A stretch of 64,000 nucleotides of DNA from Antedon mediterranea (GCF_964355755.1 NC_092678.1:16960922-17024921), one strand, 5' to 3'; positions 10,831 through 22,672 are shown, numbered from the stretch's first letter. The notes: generated by a model from the letters alone, not told the origin. Translations and numbers: made by a program.

Positions 10831-12453
10831 AGGCCAGGTGCGGGCAAAACAGTTCTATTGATCATACATTCCAATAATTATCGATCTATAGATTCCCCTA
10901 TGTTTCATACTTTTTGGGATTTTATTTGTGTTACACAAGCGAGTTGAAAATAAGCACTTTCTTATCAGAATCTTTATTTGCAGATAGTTCTAGTTCATGA
11001 CTTTTCCGTTACCTAAGTCAGGCCTATAAATACAGTTAATTATTTCTCAAAATATAAAGTATGTTATCTATTTGTAGTAAGTCGGATGTATGTATGGATA
11101 TACGGATCGGATAGAAACAGAAATATGGAATTAAAGTCCTCAATATTGAATATTGTTTTTGTGCAGAATTACATGAAGTACCATTTGGAAAAAACAATCA
11201 TTGTGGAATAAATTGATTGTTGAGATAATTAAGGGTTGTAATGTCATTAATATATTGATATGAAAACATGATCATGCATTTCATTTTGCCAAAGTAGTAG
11301 ACAAGAAATCCAAAATGCAATAAAAAAAAAAACATTTAGAAAACAATGAACAATGAACACGATTACATTATTAGTCTTCGTCTGGAAATTTCAGAGGAAA
11401 CCTTATTTTTAATTTTTACAAGTTGTACACAAAGCCTTATCGACAAACAGTGTATTTCGGCGAAAATTACCATGGAAAGCAGAGCGTATGTCTGCCACTT
11501 TCGCTAACCAGAAGCCGATAGCAAAGACGAAAGTATCCGTGGCCATCTTGGTTGTAACGTTGTTAACGGATTATATGCTTTATCGCCTTCTCATTTCAGA
11601 AATCAGGAGCCATGGTCTGCAGAAGAAAAAAACAACGTAAAAACAAATATTAAAAATGGAAAGAAAATTAGGAATCATAATTTTTACCGATTGTTGCTGT
11701 TGTTTCCGATAATCATAATGCGTTTCTGTTCAGAAACGGGGTAGTGGGATAATCCTGAGAAAATGATAGGCCTCGTTTTGGATTTGTACAATTGCCTACA
11801 TGTTCACATGCAAAAAGGTATGAGCCAAGCCGGACCTTCCCACTGAGCATTTACACGTCACGCGAAAAGATTTGCACGAAGCTAGACAAAGTTCTATCGA
11901 TTTCGCGGGTTGCAAATTCATCGCTTTAACCATGGAGGTATACCTCCATGCTTTAACTGAAAATCCACTGACGTTCAACACAGGCATGGGAACGGTGAGA
12001 GGGAGGACAATTGACCTCCCAAAACTTAAATCATGGGATGACAAATAAAAATAGCATTTTAAAGAGATTTCTTTTCAACAACATATTCTTATAACTCCTT
12101 TCGCTCAGCAATACAAACATGATAATATAATAATAACAGCCAGACCGAAACAATGCGCTTGTCGCGAGAAAGGGTTTTCTGTAAAATGCTTCTGAATTTG
12201 TAAAACTTAATGGAATTGGTATGAATGTTCTTTTACCGGTCACATTATTGTAACTGCTTAAATATAAAAACTAAAAAAAAACACAATGTTTGTCTATAAT
12301 ATACAGAGAATATATAGAGAGAGATGTAAAGTGTACAGCAGAATGAAATAAATGACCAAAAAAAGAAAGAATAAAATGTTACTTAGTAGGTGGATTGTCA
12401 GTGTTAAGGTAAGATAACACAGTGCTGTGTATTCATATACTACTGTACATTAC
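10831..12453. other. Intergenic; only weak ORFs
   Basis: Minus-strand ORFs at 11796-12044 and 12031-12243, and a 38-codon plus-strand ORF starting at the ATG near 11932, have no domain I recognise. G+C is locally higher at 11460-12030, which could mark an exon or promoter, but I cannot assign one. Confidence 0.4.
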
Positions 12454-12607
12454 CGTAAAATCTTCAGTGTTTCTTGTCGAATCCGTCGGACACATCAACT
12501 CTCGGAATTTTCCCTTTAATATTTCTTTACATGCTGCAAGGGTAACTCTCGGCTCGCAGACTTCAATTTTATAAACAAGGCAGCAAATGCGGCGATGATC
12601 CGATTTC
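12454..12607 (-). CDS. Exon-like ORF, unknown product
   Basis: An open stretch of 51 codons is bounded by an AG acceptor (ACCAAAAATAG) and a GT donor (TTTTACG|GTAATG), phase 2 in and phase 0 out. The peptide is Cys-rich and basic, including RRICCLVYKIEVCEPRV, LAACKEILKGKF and ELMCPTDS, with five cysteines. I do not recognise the family. The acceptor has a poor pyrimidine tract. No neighbouring exon of the same gene could be identified, so this may be a chance ORF or an isolated exon. Confidence 0.3.
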
Positions 12608-12998
12608 CTATTTTTGGTGATGTACAAATAAAAACATGATATAGTTATTCACTTAGACCATGGATCAAGAAAAAATAATAAATTTCCTGAAAAAACTGTA
12701 ATTTATTCAGATTGGCGTTTATGTTTTATAACTGAAAACATTTGTTTTTTTTCCTTATATTTTTAGTAGTAAACTTTATTCAAACTACAAATGACCTATT
12801 CATTTTTTATGTTTTTTTGTACAATACACATGTTATCGAAATATCTTGCTATATATCGACATAGTAATTCGATAACGATGTCTTACCTGAATATACGTTC
12901 GTACTTTTAAGTCGATTAATTTGATTAGATTTAAGTTATCTTATATCTTATGCAAAATTCATGTTACGAATGAGAGTACGTTTATTGTAAATACATAA

Positions 12999-13132
12999 TA
13001 TAAAAATAACGCTTAAAAGAGAACGACGTTTCGACTCCATCATGGGGTCATTATCAAGTCCATTGATAATGACCATATTATGGAGTCGAAACGTCGTTCT
13101 CTTTTAAGCGTTATTTTTATATTATGAAATTC
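12999..13132. repeat. Near-perfect 130-bp palindrome
   Basis: The left arm (AATAACGCTTAAAAGAGAAC... then GACGTTTCGACTCC) is repeated inverted in the right arm around a centre at about 13065. Each arm also holds a TTGATAATGACC / GTCGAAACGTCG pair, a layout like that of hammerhead-bearing Penelope-like terminal repeats, but the hammerhead core (CTGATGA) is mutated to TTGATAA. Probably a foldback remnant. Confidence 0.75.
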
Positions 13133-14067
13133 ATGTTTTTAAGTTAATTTGATTAAAGTATGTGACCATCGGATCAATAATCAATATCAATGTAAACTTT
13201 ACACCGACTTGTAGGTTCATGTTTTTTATATTAATTGTATATTAATATATTGCACACTTTTGACGATGATCTTAGCTTTAAAAAACCATGTGAATACTTA
13301 CAATTCGTTTATGTTGATCAAGTTTTCAAAAGTACTATCTTTGTAATTTTTTAATTCGTTGTCATATATCCAACTGCAAAAAAACATTTTAAAATAAAAA
13401 TGAGTAAAAGATTCAGTGGTGTTAGGTCATGAAGAAATTTCTCATTCTTATGTCTTTAGTGGTTTACTAACTTGGACGTAACGCACGGACGCTGTAATAC
13501 AAAAATAGGTCATCCGAACTGTTGCTTTTGATTGAAATATATACAGTAGTTCATTTTAGATATTATATCTAAGCATATATTACTATTATATTTACAATAA
13601 TTTAAACTAATTTCTTTACAAAACAGACAGATTTAACTACAAGTTATGACTTCATACTGTAATTTAAATATGATAATATAATATAATATAACATGTATAT
13701 CTATCCGTGCCACCACCACCACCACCAACCATTAATTAAGGAGATATGAGACTTCAAGTGGTAAATGGCGATCATTTTGAATTTATGTTAATTAACCCAA
13801 TTTCCTTTTGGTAAACTTTAGATATGATGTTCATTTGGACCATATCAAGCAAACAAAACCAAACAAAATTGTTGTTGCAATTTGTTTTAATGTTGACTTA
13901 TCTTTACTGGACAAAGATACAATGACCTCATGGCAATGTTTTAAAGACGCCGTTGTGTGCTCAAATGCGCGTTCATGTCTAAAATATGGCACTGATGTTA
14001 TGTCATTTTAAAGTAGACTTAATGGTCAAACATCATATTTAAAAAGAAACAATGTAATGTTTAGTGA
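13133..14067. other. Intergenic, no supported gene
   Basis: A/T-rich. A plus-strand ORF at 13808-14011 has no recognisable domain. A short CAC-codon-like run (CCACCACCACCACC) lies at about 13711. Confidence 0.45.
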
Positions 14068-14863
14068 GAGAAAGGTTGTAGTCAAGAGGCAGGAAACTGC
14101 AGGTGTTGTTTATTGCCTTTAGACATAAACAGGTACCACCGTACGAGAATCGGGTGTCCAACGGACGAGTACCATGTGTGTATATCGGGAACAAAGCTAT
14201 TATAAAGTGTACAGATTTTACAGACTATGTCTACGACACATAATCTGTTGTATGACAAGAATTAATGAATGAGTCCGATAATTGTACAGAGCATCAAACA
14301 ACTACATGCAGATTATTAAACATTTTGACAAACATAGCGTTTCATACGTATGGTAAGTGTACACACTGCATAGAAAACATCGAAACGCGACAACAGAAAA
14401 AAGACAATAACAGAGACTTGGGACAAGTCTACACAGTATTAACTTACAGTATTGAAAGTGATGAAGCAAAAGCAGAAAATGCACCTTGATCTATGGTAGT
14501 TATAGCGTTATCGTTTAAATACCTACAGATATTGAAAAAAAAAGACACACATTTCAAACGGATTGATTTAAAACAATATTAATAATAATACTGTACAACA
14601 ATACAATAAATAGATAACCACTACATTTGTCTGCTATATTTCACAGTACAGTTATTTGTATTCAGCATTTCAGTGGGCGATTTAGACTTCGTTTGACACT
14701 CGAAACAATGTCAAATGAAAGGCAAGCTAATATTGCCATGAGGAGGTGCAAATCTGAGGTAGAGGGGAAAATGTAATGTGTACAAACAGATATCACCTCA
14801 CCTTTATTTATAAAAGTTGAAAATCAGAAAAAAGGGGAGAATGTAGTGTATTATTTTTTGTTG
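14068..14863. repeat. Dispersed repeat A, copy at 14 kb
   Basis: This stretch starts GAAAGGTTGTAGTCAAGAGG and matches almost base for base 38708-39490 and 44587-45640 (the latter with a SINE inserted). It is cut at the right by the poly(T) start of the minus-strand LINE at 14864. Small ORFs here recur in the other copies only because the DNA is duplicated. Confidence 0.8.
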
Positions 14864-15235
14864 TTTTTTTTTTTTCTCTTTTGTGGCGCAAACACCACTT
14901 TTATTCACATTCATATTATCTCATATTACATAAAATCGTATTATTTAACTTGTAAATGTCGTTACAGTTCATAAGTAACATTTTTAAATATATGAATTCT
15001 GTATTACTCCTTTTTTCATTAATTTTCGTATATTTTGTTATACACTTGACAGGATCATCATTGTCATCTATCCCGTTTTAAAATAGTTCACACATTTTCA
15101 TTTGTTTGTTTTCATTTTACAACCCGGATTATACAATATATTTATATACATGATAAAAAAAACAATAATAACTCAGTACCACCAGTAACCCGTATCACTG
15201 TAATTCTTTTTCGGTTAATCGTATCAAATTAGAAA

Positions 15236-16071
15236 TTATATTATCATAATCTTATTTCTTAAAGCTACCCATTTTTCTATACTTGTTTCTTTATTGTTAT
15301 ATGTTTCACATTCAATGTTATATAACATATTGCTTTTAAATGAATTCCATAAAGATTTACCCACTGGCTTATTTAGTGCAGATAACATTTTTATTCTATA
15401 AATAGTAAATGCTGCAAAAGTGTAAATATAATCTATTAGCTTATCTCCCGTTCCTAGTATTAATTGTTTAAATGATATATTATTGTGATTTAAACTTACA
15501 AAGATACTAAGCATTTTCCTCCAATATTTCTGAATAAATCTACAACTAAAAAACAAATGATTTTCATTTTCAATTTCTCCACATTTGTCACACGTTTGTG
15601 TTTCCTTAACTTTCCACTGATACAGCCGTTTGTTGGTAGGCAGTATTCTATGTAACATCTTATAATTGAATTGTGCTAGTTTCTTATCTTTCATTTTACA
15701 TACTTTCCGTAACCAAGAAGTTTTCCAATCAATGTTGTTATCATTGAAGTACTCTTCCCATTTTAGTTGTGACATTGGAATAATGAAATATTCTTTCACA
15801 AACCATGAGTATATTAGTTTGGTAGTATTAATCTCATACTTGGTCCCAACTAATTCATCATTATCATCACAATTGAAAATATCTACCTCCTTAATAATAC
15901 GTTTCCATTGAATTGGTATTGCCTTAATAATGCACAAATACTCATTTAACCAGTTTGTTTTACATTGTAGTTTCACCAGTATTTCGTTTGATGTTAAAAA
16001 AGTGTTCTTATTAACAATGTCTTTAATACTGATAATGCCACTGTCAATCCAATGCTTGTAGAAAAGCGATT
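15236..16071 (-). pseudogene. L1/Tx1 ORF2 C-terminal region
   Basis: This segment continues in the same frame as 16109-17008 after the stops at 16072-16111, and the longest open run is 15236-15976. It contains the retroelement C-terminal Cys-His motif CDKCGEIENENHLFFSC (C-x2-C-x7-H-x4-C) near residue 130 of the open run, preceded by the basic segment RILPTNKRLYQWKVK. In L1-like ORF2 proteins this region follows the RT thumb and helps bind RNA (family knowledge). The protein ends at a TAA at 15236-15238. Confidence 0.8.
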
Positions 16072-17057
16072 TTTTTTTTTAGTTTAACGTAGTGGTTTCC
16101 CCAAAGTTTCAGGTTTTTTTTTTAGAGATTCTGTTATAATTTATGTAGGCTTTTATCATATTTTTGTAAAACAGTGGAATTTTATCAGAATTAACATCAA
16201 TAATGTTATAACATGACATATTAAGTAAAACATTAACATCACATATTTTTTTAATATAATACATTGGAATATTTTTCCATTTAGCACCATCATCATTAAT
16301 AATTCTTTTTAACCAGCCACACATGAGTGCGTTAACATGAAGAGTAAAATCAGGCATTTTAATGCCTCCCATCTCAACATCACCAATTAGAGTTTTTCTT
16401 TTTATCTTTTTCCTTTTATTGTTCCAAATAAAATTATTTATTAGATTTGTAACTTGTGTATATACATATTTTGGAACATCAGTGATATTTGCAGCATATG
16501 TTAATTTAGATAGTGCAAGACTTTTCAGGATTATTATTCTACCAAAAATTGAGAGATTTCTAGCATTCCATTGTTTTAAAGTCTTTTCTAGCTCTATTAA
16601 TTTAACATCCCAGTTTTTTCTGGTACATTCTTCTGTATTATATCCTACATATATGCCTAAAATTTTGATCGGGTGTTTTACCCAATTTAATTCTAAAGGT
16701 CTATCTATTCTGTTCTTCCATTTACCAATCCAAAAAGCATTGGTTTTTTTTTTATTTAGTGTCATTCCAGATACTTCACAAAAACGTTCAATTACACTGA
16801 CTGCTGACTTAATACTTTTGTCATTACCAACATACAAAACAGTATCATCGGCTAATTGGCTTATTCTAGCTTCTATGTTATTTTCATTATTTGGAAGTTT
16901 AATACCCTTATAGTCATATTTGTTTCTTATTCTAGATGCCATTACTTCAACCACTAAAATGAATAACAGAGCAGATAGAGGACAACCTTGTCTAATACCT
17001 CTTTCCATTTTAAAATTGTTTGAAACCCAACCATTGTTAACTGTGACACATTCAACG
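16072..17057 (-). pseudogene. L1/Tx1 ORF2 reverse transcriptase, central part
   Basis: Reverse transcriptase copies element RNA into DNA at a nicked target. Motifs in order: GIRQGCPLSALLF (RT block 4), LADDTVLYVG (catalytic block 5, an ADD box with Leu in place of Phe/Tyr), LNKKKTNAFWIG and LGIYVGYN (blocks 6-7), then the long thumb with WNARNLSIFGRIIILKSL and FIWNNKRKKIKRKTL, the order seen in L1/Tx1 ORF2. In-frame stop codons (TGA at 16109-16111 and a TAA near 16079) end this part. Its upstream end abuts the hAT insertion at 17058. Confidence 0.88.
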
Positions 17058-18921
17058 CAGTGGTGGCGCCAGCGGGGGGGGCTACGGGGGCTCTAGCCCC
17101 CTCGTCGGGGAGCCTAGCCCCCCCCGTCGGGGAACACGGGTACTTTTTGTCGGGGAATATAACATACAGTAAAAAACGTTCGCGTTCACTTCATATAGCT
17201 TCAGCGCCTAGAAAACCACGACGTTCCATTGACCGTGAGAGTACGTCAGAGGGCTATTATGCACTTTTATGCATTCATTATTGCCAGAGATCTAACTACT
17301 AAACAATAGCTATAGGTACGCACTTGTCTGGCGGTATCCCTTTGTACGAATCGTTCACCGTTGGGTGAGACGCGTGATATCATGTTCCATCCAGGGACCA
17401 AAATGTGTAATGTAGTTATTTTCCAGGCGAAGTTTTACCGACGGTTACCAAAGGGAACACGGGTACTTTTTGTCGGGGAATATAATATACAGTAAAAAAC
17501 GTTCGCGTTCACTTGGTAGCTTCAGCGCCTAAAAAACCGCGACGTCTCATTGACCGTGAGAGTACGTCAGGGTGCTATTATGCAATTTATATGCATTCAT
17601 TATTGCCAGCGATCTAACTTACTACTAAACATTAGCTAGGTACGCTTTTGTCTGGCGGTATCCCTTTGTACGAATTGTTCAACGTTGGGTCGAGACGCGT
17701 GATATCAAGTTCCATCCAGGGACCAAAATGTGTAATGTATTTATTTTCCATGCGAAGTTTACCGACGGTTCGGGTACTTTTTGTCGGGGAATATAATTCG
17801 TTCGCGTTCACTTCGTAGCTTCAGCGCCTAGAAAACCTCGACGTTTCATTGACCGTGAGAGTACGTCAGAGTGATATTATGCACTTTATATGCATTCATT
17901 ATTGCCAGCGATCCAACTTACTACTAAACAATAGCTATAGGTACGCACTTGTCTGGCGGTATCCCTTTGTACGAATCGTTCAACGTTCGGTCGTGATATC
18001 ATGTTCCATCCAGGGACCGAAATGTGTACCGTGTAGTTATTTTCCAGGGGAAGTTTACCGACGACGGTTACGTTGTGTACTGTGTCGACGTACGCTACAC
18101 TACAGCAAAAACAAATTATGTTAATTGTTCGTATGTTCACCAATTTTTTAATTTACAAGTAACCTTCTGTACCGTGGGGCACCTAAAATAAATATTTCAT
18201 CTATTACTAAACAAAAAACATGCCATTTTCGCTTAGCCAACATCTTATTATAGCTAAGTTATTAAATTTTCAATGTCCTGTATGTCATGAATTTCTCACC
18301 ACTCCAGATGGTACGCAGGCATACACTTGGGAGGAATAAACTTATTTCCCCGACTAAAAAGGTCTACGCTTGCGTTTTTTAAGCCTCTGGGCCTGATGTT
18401 TCCAAAGTATAAAATGCAATTTTTTGAAGACCACCTGCAGCTCTAGTTTGAAACATTTTCTTAGCTCAGCCCCAACAATAAAGCTGATCATATTTCGAAG
18501 TACAAGAAGTGTATTTTCCGGGACCTAACATCTCTATTTTTCAAACATTTCTTAGCTCAGTCACAACCATGATAGGGACTTATATATTTTGTTTCATGTT
18601 TTGAAGTATAATAAGTCCAGGACCTCCAACTCTATTTTTCTAAATTTTCTTTGAACTTTTATTTTTTAAATTGAAAAATATGGATTGAAACAGTCATCGC
18701 GCATCGTTTTTTTGCACGCAGTATTTTATTTATGCATTATAAAAAATGGAAAAAATGGCTACCCTAAATTTGATTAAAATGACCTCAAATGACGCTAGAA
18801 CGCGTTGCTTCGGCCCTTGGCGGCCCCCTGGCCCCCAGCCTTGTGTTGCTCGCTTCGCTCGCATAGCCCCCTCGTCGGGGAATGTAGCCCCCGCGTCGGG
18901 AAGATCCTGGCGCCACCCCTG
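17058..18921. mobile_element. Non-autonomous hAT element inside the LINE
   Basis: The ends are CAGTGGTGGCGCCAG and CTGGCGCCACCCCTG, inverted copies with one mismatch and typical hAT CAG...CTG termini. The 8-bp duplication ATTCAACG sits at 17050-17057 and 18922-18929. The 1864-bp body has G+C-rich ends repeating a CCCCCTCGTCGGGGA hairpin and three tandem internal units, and no transposase. Removing it with one duplication copy (1872 bp, divisible by 3) would leave the LINE frame continuous, so it inserted after the LINE. Confidence 0.9.
17138..18075. repeat. Three tandem units of about 315 bp inside the hAT element
   Basis: Units begin GGGTACTTTTTGTCGGGGAA at 17138, 17461 and about 17772, and run through TTCAGCGCCTA, GACCGTGAGAGTACGTCAG and GACGCGTGATATCA to a GTTTTACCGACGG end. 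The third unit is slightly shorter. Internal tandem units are common in non-autonomous hAT elements. Confidence 0.85.
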
Positions 18922-19200
18922 ATTCAACGTTATTGTATAATACTTTTACCCAGTTACAAAAGAACATTCCAAAGTTAAACTTTTCTAGAACATTGAACAT
19001 AAAATCTCTACTAATAGAGTCAAAAGCCTTCTTAAAATCTACGGTAATTATTGCCCCTTCGATATCATTATACTCTGTATAATAAAGCAGGTCTTCTATT
19101 AACCGAATGTTTTCACCAGCGAAACAGCCTTTTTTATAAAACACGATTTTGTGCCATAACGGATTTCTACAATCCGCATTATTTATAGAATTTTCCTAAA
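18922..19200 (-). pseudogene. L1/Tx1 ORF2 reverse transcriptase, N-terminal RT piece
   Basis: The peptide contains KKGCFAGENIRLIEDLLY (RT block 2, the gate region) and the catalytic block 3 VDFKKAFDSISRDF with the first Asp. It ends ...FFCNWVKVLYNNVE at the hAT border and continues in frame at 17057. The LINE breaks off at about 19200, a typical 5' truncation. Confidence 0.85.
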
Positions 19201-19712
19201 AAAAAGCTATCATTAGAATTAAAAATATTATTTGAAAAAACAGATGTGGTTGTAAGATTTGTTTAATTATTGAGAAAGCATACAGTTTGATAATGTCAGC
19301 CATAATGTACATTATGGTAAATATTTTAGAGATAGAAAAAGATCAATAAAATAGATCGACAATATGCAAATCCTTGTTTATTCTATAAATTTATAATTCG
19401 CTATCATTTTTATAATTATAGAAAAAAACATACTAGCTTTTTTAGGTTAAAATATACTGTCCGTTTTCCAAAACAACAATAGACATTACACAATGAGTTT
19501 TGTTCGGATTATGAGCTTCTTATTTAAACTAGGTTTAATGTGCAGAAACTGCTTTATTTAATTAAAAAATAAATGGTATGGGCCAAAAAAATCTTTATAA
19601 TGTCCATTTTTTTCGCGAAGTACACACAAAGCAAAGAAAACAAATTTTAATAACTGCAGAATATTTTTAATTTTTAATCATTCATTGTTTTAATACAACT
19701 TTACTATAAAGT
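19201..19712. other. A/T-rich spacer, no feature seen
   Basis: No ORF, repeat border or RNA signal that I can support between the LINE and the satellite. Confidence 0.5.
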
Positions 19713-20262
19713 TCATCTACATGGTCATAAACATTATGACTACAGTATATGGTTGAGCTATTGTTATAAAAACTACATGGTCATAAACTTGACTACAGTA
19801 TATGGTTGAGCTACTGTTATAAAAACTACACGGTCATAAACATTATGACTCCAGTATATGGTTGAGCTATTGTTATATAAACTACATGGTCATAAACTTT
19901 ATGACTACAGTATATGGTTGAGCTATTGTTATATAAACTACATGGTCATAAACTTTATGACTACAGTATATGGTTGAGCTATTGTTATACAAACTACATG
20001 GTCATAAACATTATGACTACAGTATATGGTTGAGCTATTGTTATATAAACTACATGGTCATAAACTTTATGACTACAGTATATGGTTGAGCTATTGTTAT
20101 ATAAACTACATGGTCATAAACTTTATGACTACAGTATATTGTTGAGCTACTGTTATACAAACTAGATGGTCATAAACTTTATGACTACAGTATATGGTTG
20201 AGCTATTGTTATATAAACTACATGGTCATAAACTTGACTACAGTATATGGTTGAGCTACTGT
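19713..20262. repeat. 56-bp satellite, about 10 units
   Basis: Unit core: CATGGTCATAAACATTATGA then CTACAGTATATGGTTGAGC and TATTGTTATA. GGTCATAAAC occurs ten times about 56 bp apart; a few units are 52 bp through loss of ATTA. Each unit contains the small inverted repeat TCATAA...TTATGA. The array ends about 120 bp beyond the stop codon of the DUF7869-like gene. Confidence 0.92.
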
Positions 20263-20381
20263 TATATACAATTATGAAATTGGTTGAAAATTAAATAATT
20301 TTTTTTAGATTCATTATACATGTAAAATTCCATTAATGTGCACCCTATTGTGACAACCAGTGAGTTGTAAAACTCCCTGCA

Positions 20382-20711
20382 TTAACTTTCATTTAAAAAG
20401 TCATCTCTTAATTCTTTTAATTTAACAATAACATTGGTAGGCAATCTACTAGTTGGTGTTAAATTAAATATACTTATCACCTCCTCCTTCGATATTATTT
20501 CTCGCCATTCTTGTCCATCTTTTTCACACAGAACAAACCGGGAAGTATACGTTCCAGTGTACCACACTACTTCTACCTCATTGTTATTTATGCTGAATAT
20601 TTTGCCTATCTGAGGCCATTCTGTGGGATATCTCCTTAAAGCTGTTGCTACCATAGCACCAACATCGAGTTGCTGTGGTGGCTTACGCTTCGAAAATTTA
20701 CCAATGTGTAC
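20382..20711 (-). CDS. DUF7869-like gene, last exon
   Basis: Acceptor CACACTACTAG, phase 0. It encodes about 109 residues from VHIGKFSKRKPPQQLDVGAM to DDFLNES and a TGA stop. The middle has VEVVWYTGTYTSRFV, a beta-strand-rich, chromo/SH3-like pattern that ends related transposon-derived proteins (family impression). No poly(A) signal was located with certainty; the 56-bp satellite starts about 120 bp downstream. Confidence 0.72.
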   Translation of the reverse strand, partial: VHIGKFSKRKPPQQLDVGAMVATALRRYPTEWPQIGKIFSINNNEVEVVWYTGTYTSRFVLCEKDGQEWREIISKEEVISIFNLTPTSRLPTNVIVKLKELRDDFLNES

Positions 20712-20904
20712 CTAGTAGTGTGGGAGAAAGCATAGAAAAGTCATAATCATTTTTCTTACAACCCTAAAAATATAGAATTTTCGTTGATGCATTTGCTTGA
20801 TGCGATTATGAGATCATATCCCAAATATAAGCACTGCTTTAAACTATGTTGCATTACATGTTTCAAAGATGTAATTTTGAAAATCTATAATATCTTTATC
20901 ATAC

Positions 20905-21032
20905 CGGTCTTATTTCATTTTCATTATCCGAGTCACTAATGTCTGTCTCGTTTCCATCAGATTCCTCCCTCATAGGGCTTGCATTGTTGTCATTAAAAAT
21001 GATGTCATGGAGCAAAAATCGCTGTTCATTTC
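20905..21032 (-). CDS. DUF7869-like gene, acidic penultimate exon
   Basis: Acceptor after a T-run (TTTTTTTTTAG), donor CCG|GTATGA; phase 1 in, phase 0 out, matching both neighbours. It encodes about 43 residues with GNEQRFLLHDIIF then a very acidic NETDISDSDNENEIRP tail, probably an unstructured linker. Confidence 0.68.
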
Positions 21033-21447
21033 CTAAAAAAAAAGAGTACGCATTAGTTTTAAAAAGTAAATAATATACATTCATACAAAATATCATGATA
21101 TATTTATGCTGAGGTGTTTGTTGCATAAAAGCTGGGCCAATACATTGCGCACCATGCTAATCAGATGCTGATTGATTGATTTTATCTTATGAATTAATCA
21201 GGAGGCATGTTTCTCCAGTGTACTCCACTAGATATCGATCATGTTATTTGATAATTTTAGGTTCTCACATAAAATGATCAGTGGAAGCATGCATTGGTGA
21301 ATGTGACCCAACATAGTTGTGTGGAGTAAATAGTTGAATTTTGGTATAGCTGCTGAATCTATACTAAAATCAAAATTCTCTTGTTAACCAAAAAATATAT
21401 GTGTAAAATGGTGAAACATCACACATGCAATGTAGTACAGTACATAC

Positions 21448-21964
21448 CTTCTGTGATCTCTTCTATATTATTTAAAAATTCCTCCCACCAGTCACGTTCT
21501 TCTATTCGCAAAAAATTTGCAACAGACGCCAGACTTTTTTTTAACTTTGGTATATCTGCATTACTAAAATCAGGAGTACACAACACTGGTATATCAGCAG
21601 GGCTTTCCTTGAGCAAATATGGAAGTGTGTCCATTTCTCTTGCACATTCACACCAAGTACAATCCGTTGACCAGTTCTTATAGGACATGATGCATTTTCC
21701 GGTTTGAGCCAAAACAAACTTAAACTGGTGTGGTTTGCTGTGGTAACGTATGTCTTGCATGTATGGTACTAACCAGTTCTTAATGTCATGCAGATAGGAA
21801 ATGATACTTGATGTAATCGGCAACTTTTTGTACGAGTTTTCAACAGCACTTCGAAGATGATCAAGTGTAGATGCTCTATATTTGTTCAGGTATTTGGCCA
21901 CACATGAAAATAATTGGTCAATATCCTCGTGAGTGTGACCCACCATTAAAAACCCAATCTTTAT
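21448..21964 (-). CDS. DUF7869-like gene, GHTHEDIDQ core exon
   Basis: Acceptor TACTCTTTCAG, donor GAAG|GTATGT; phase 0 in, phase 1 out. The exon begins IKIGFLMVGHTHEDIDQLFS, the hallmark I associate with DUF7869, and continues through a helical stretch and a CxxC-containing segment (TDCTWCECA) to EEITEG. The acidic residues of HEDID are candidates for the third catalytic position of a DDE-like core (inference). Confidence 0.75.
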
Positions 21965-22277
21965 CTGAAAGAGTAAAAGAAGTAATGATTTAAAATTAAA
22001 ACTTTTCAAAGCAAAATAAAAAAAATACATTTTTAGTATATTTCCATTTTTTCCTCATCTAGTTAGACTAGAATGTTATTGAATATTTTATGTCTTTAGA
22101 TAATTACCAATAGTAAATTAATTACTGTCCTATTAGGCTGGTGGAAATCACCCAACACAGGGGATATTTTGTGGTGAACGAGAACAGGGTAAATGAATGA
22201 TGAACTGGGTTCTTTAAAGTGCACTGTGTATACTGTTTTATTATTTATATATCATTTATAAATGTATAGTCATTTAC

Positions 22278-22672
22278 CTTTCGAAAAATCTTTAACGCTA
22301 CAAGAAGAGCACATAGGGCAAAAACAAATCTGTTTTTATTATCCTTTCCGCTATTGTCCAACTGCAGATATAAGACTGGTGGTAGAGGTTGTATCTCTGA
22401 CAGCACCGTCAGTATAATGTTGCAGGTTAGGTTTGAGTCATGTGGAAACTGCTTTAGGTCAATGAAGCAGTGCCCATGTCGCCCATGTACCAGAACACCA
22501 GTTACATGTGTGGCTAGTTTCCACATCTTCGACGTTTCTTTTGATTCGCAAGCAAAAGATGGTAAATCAGTCTTGCTTTGGTCCATTCCATCGATAATTA
22601 TTGACAAATACTTGTTGGGATTCTGTCTTGCTTTCTGCATAATTATGTTTATAGTACTTTCGACGTTCAATA
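22278..22672 (-). pseudogene. DUF7869-like gene, core exon with a 1-nt frameshift
   Basis: Acceptor AATTTTTCAG, donor GAAAG|GTAAAT. The frame set by the upstream exon (phase 2) gives IERRKYYKH at the start, as the family pattern expects; the downstream frame gives QKARQNPNKYLSIIIDGMDQ and the rest through LQLDNSGKDNKNR. The two frames are offset near 22627-22640. The exon is 395 bp where phase 2 to phase 0 needs 394, so one inserted base explains it. Either the gene is dead or this is an assembly error. Confidence 0.72.

Larger units (their letters stand above)
14864..19200 (-). mobile_element. L1/Tx1-type LINE, 5' truncated, interrupted by a hAT element
   Basis: On the minus strand: the reverse transcriptase start (18922-19200), the hAT insertion (17058-18921), the rest of the RT (16109-17057), then the C-terminal domain with a Cys-His knuckle (15236-15976), a non-coding 3' tail and a poly(A) shown as poly(T) at 14864-14875. 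The endonuclease and ORF1 are missing. The coding frame is continuous apart from stop codons in 16072-16111. Confidence 0.88.

Noticed and set aside
16362-16913. 183-codon plus-strand ORF
   Set aside because: Antisense shadow of the LINE reverse transcriptase.
19713-20262. CRISPR-like regular repeat
   Set aside because: The whole 56-bp unit is repeated with no unique spacers, and the genome is eukaryotic; it is a satellite.
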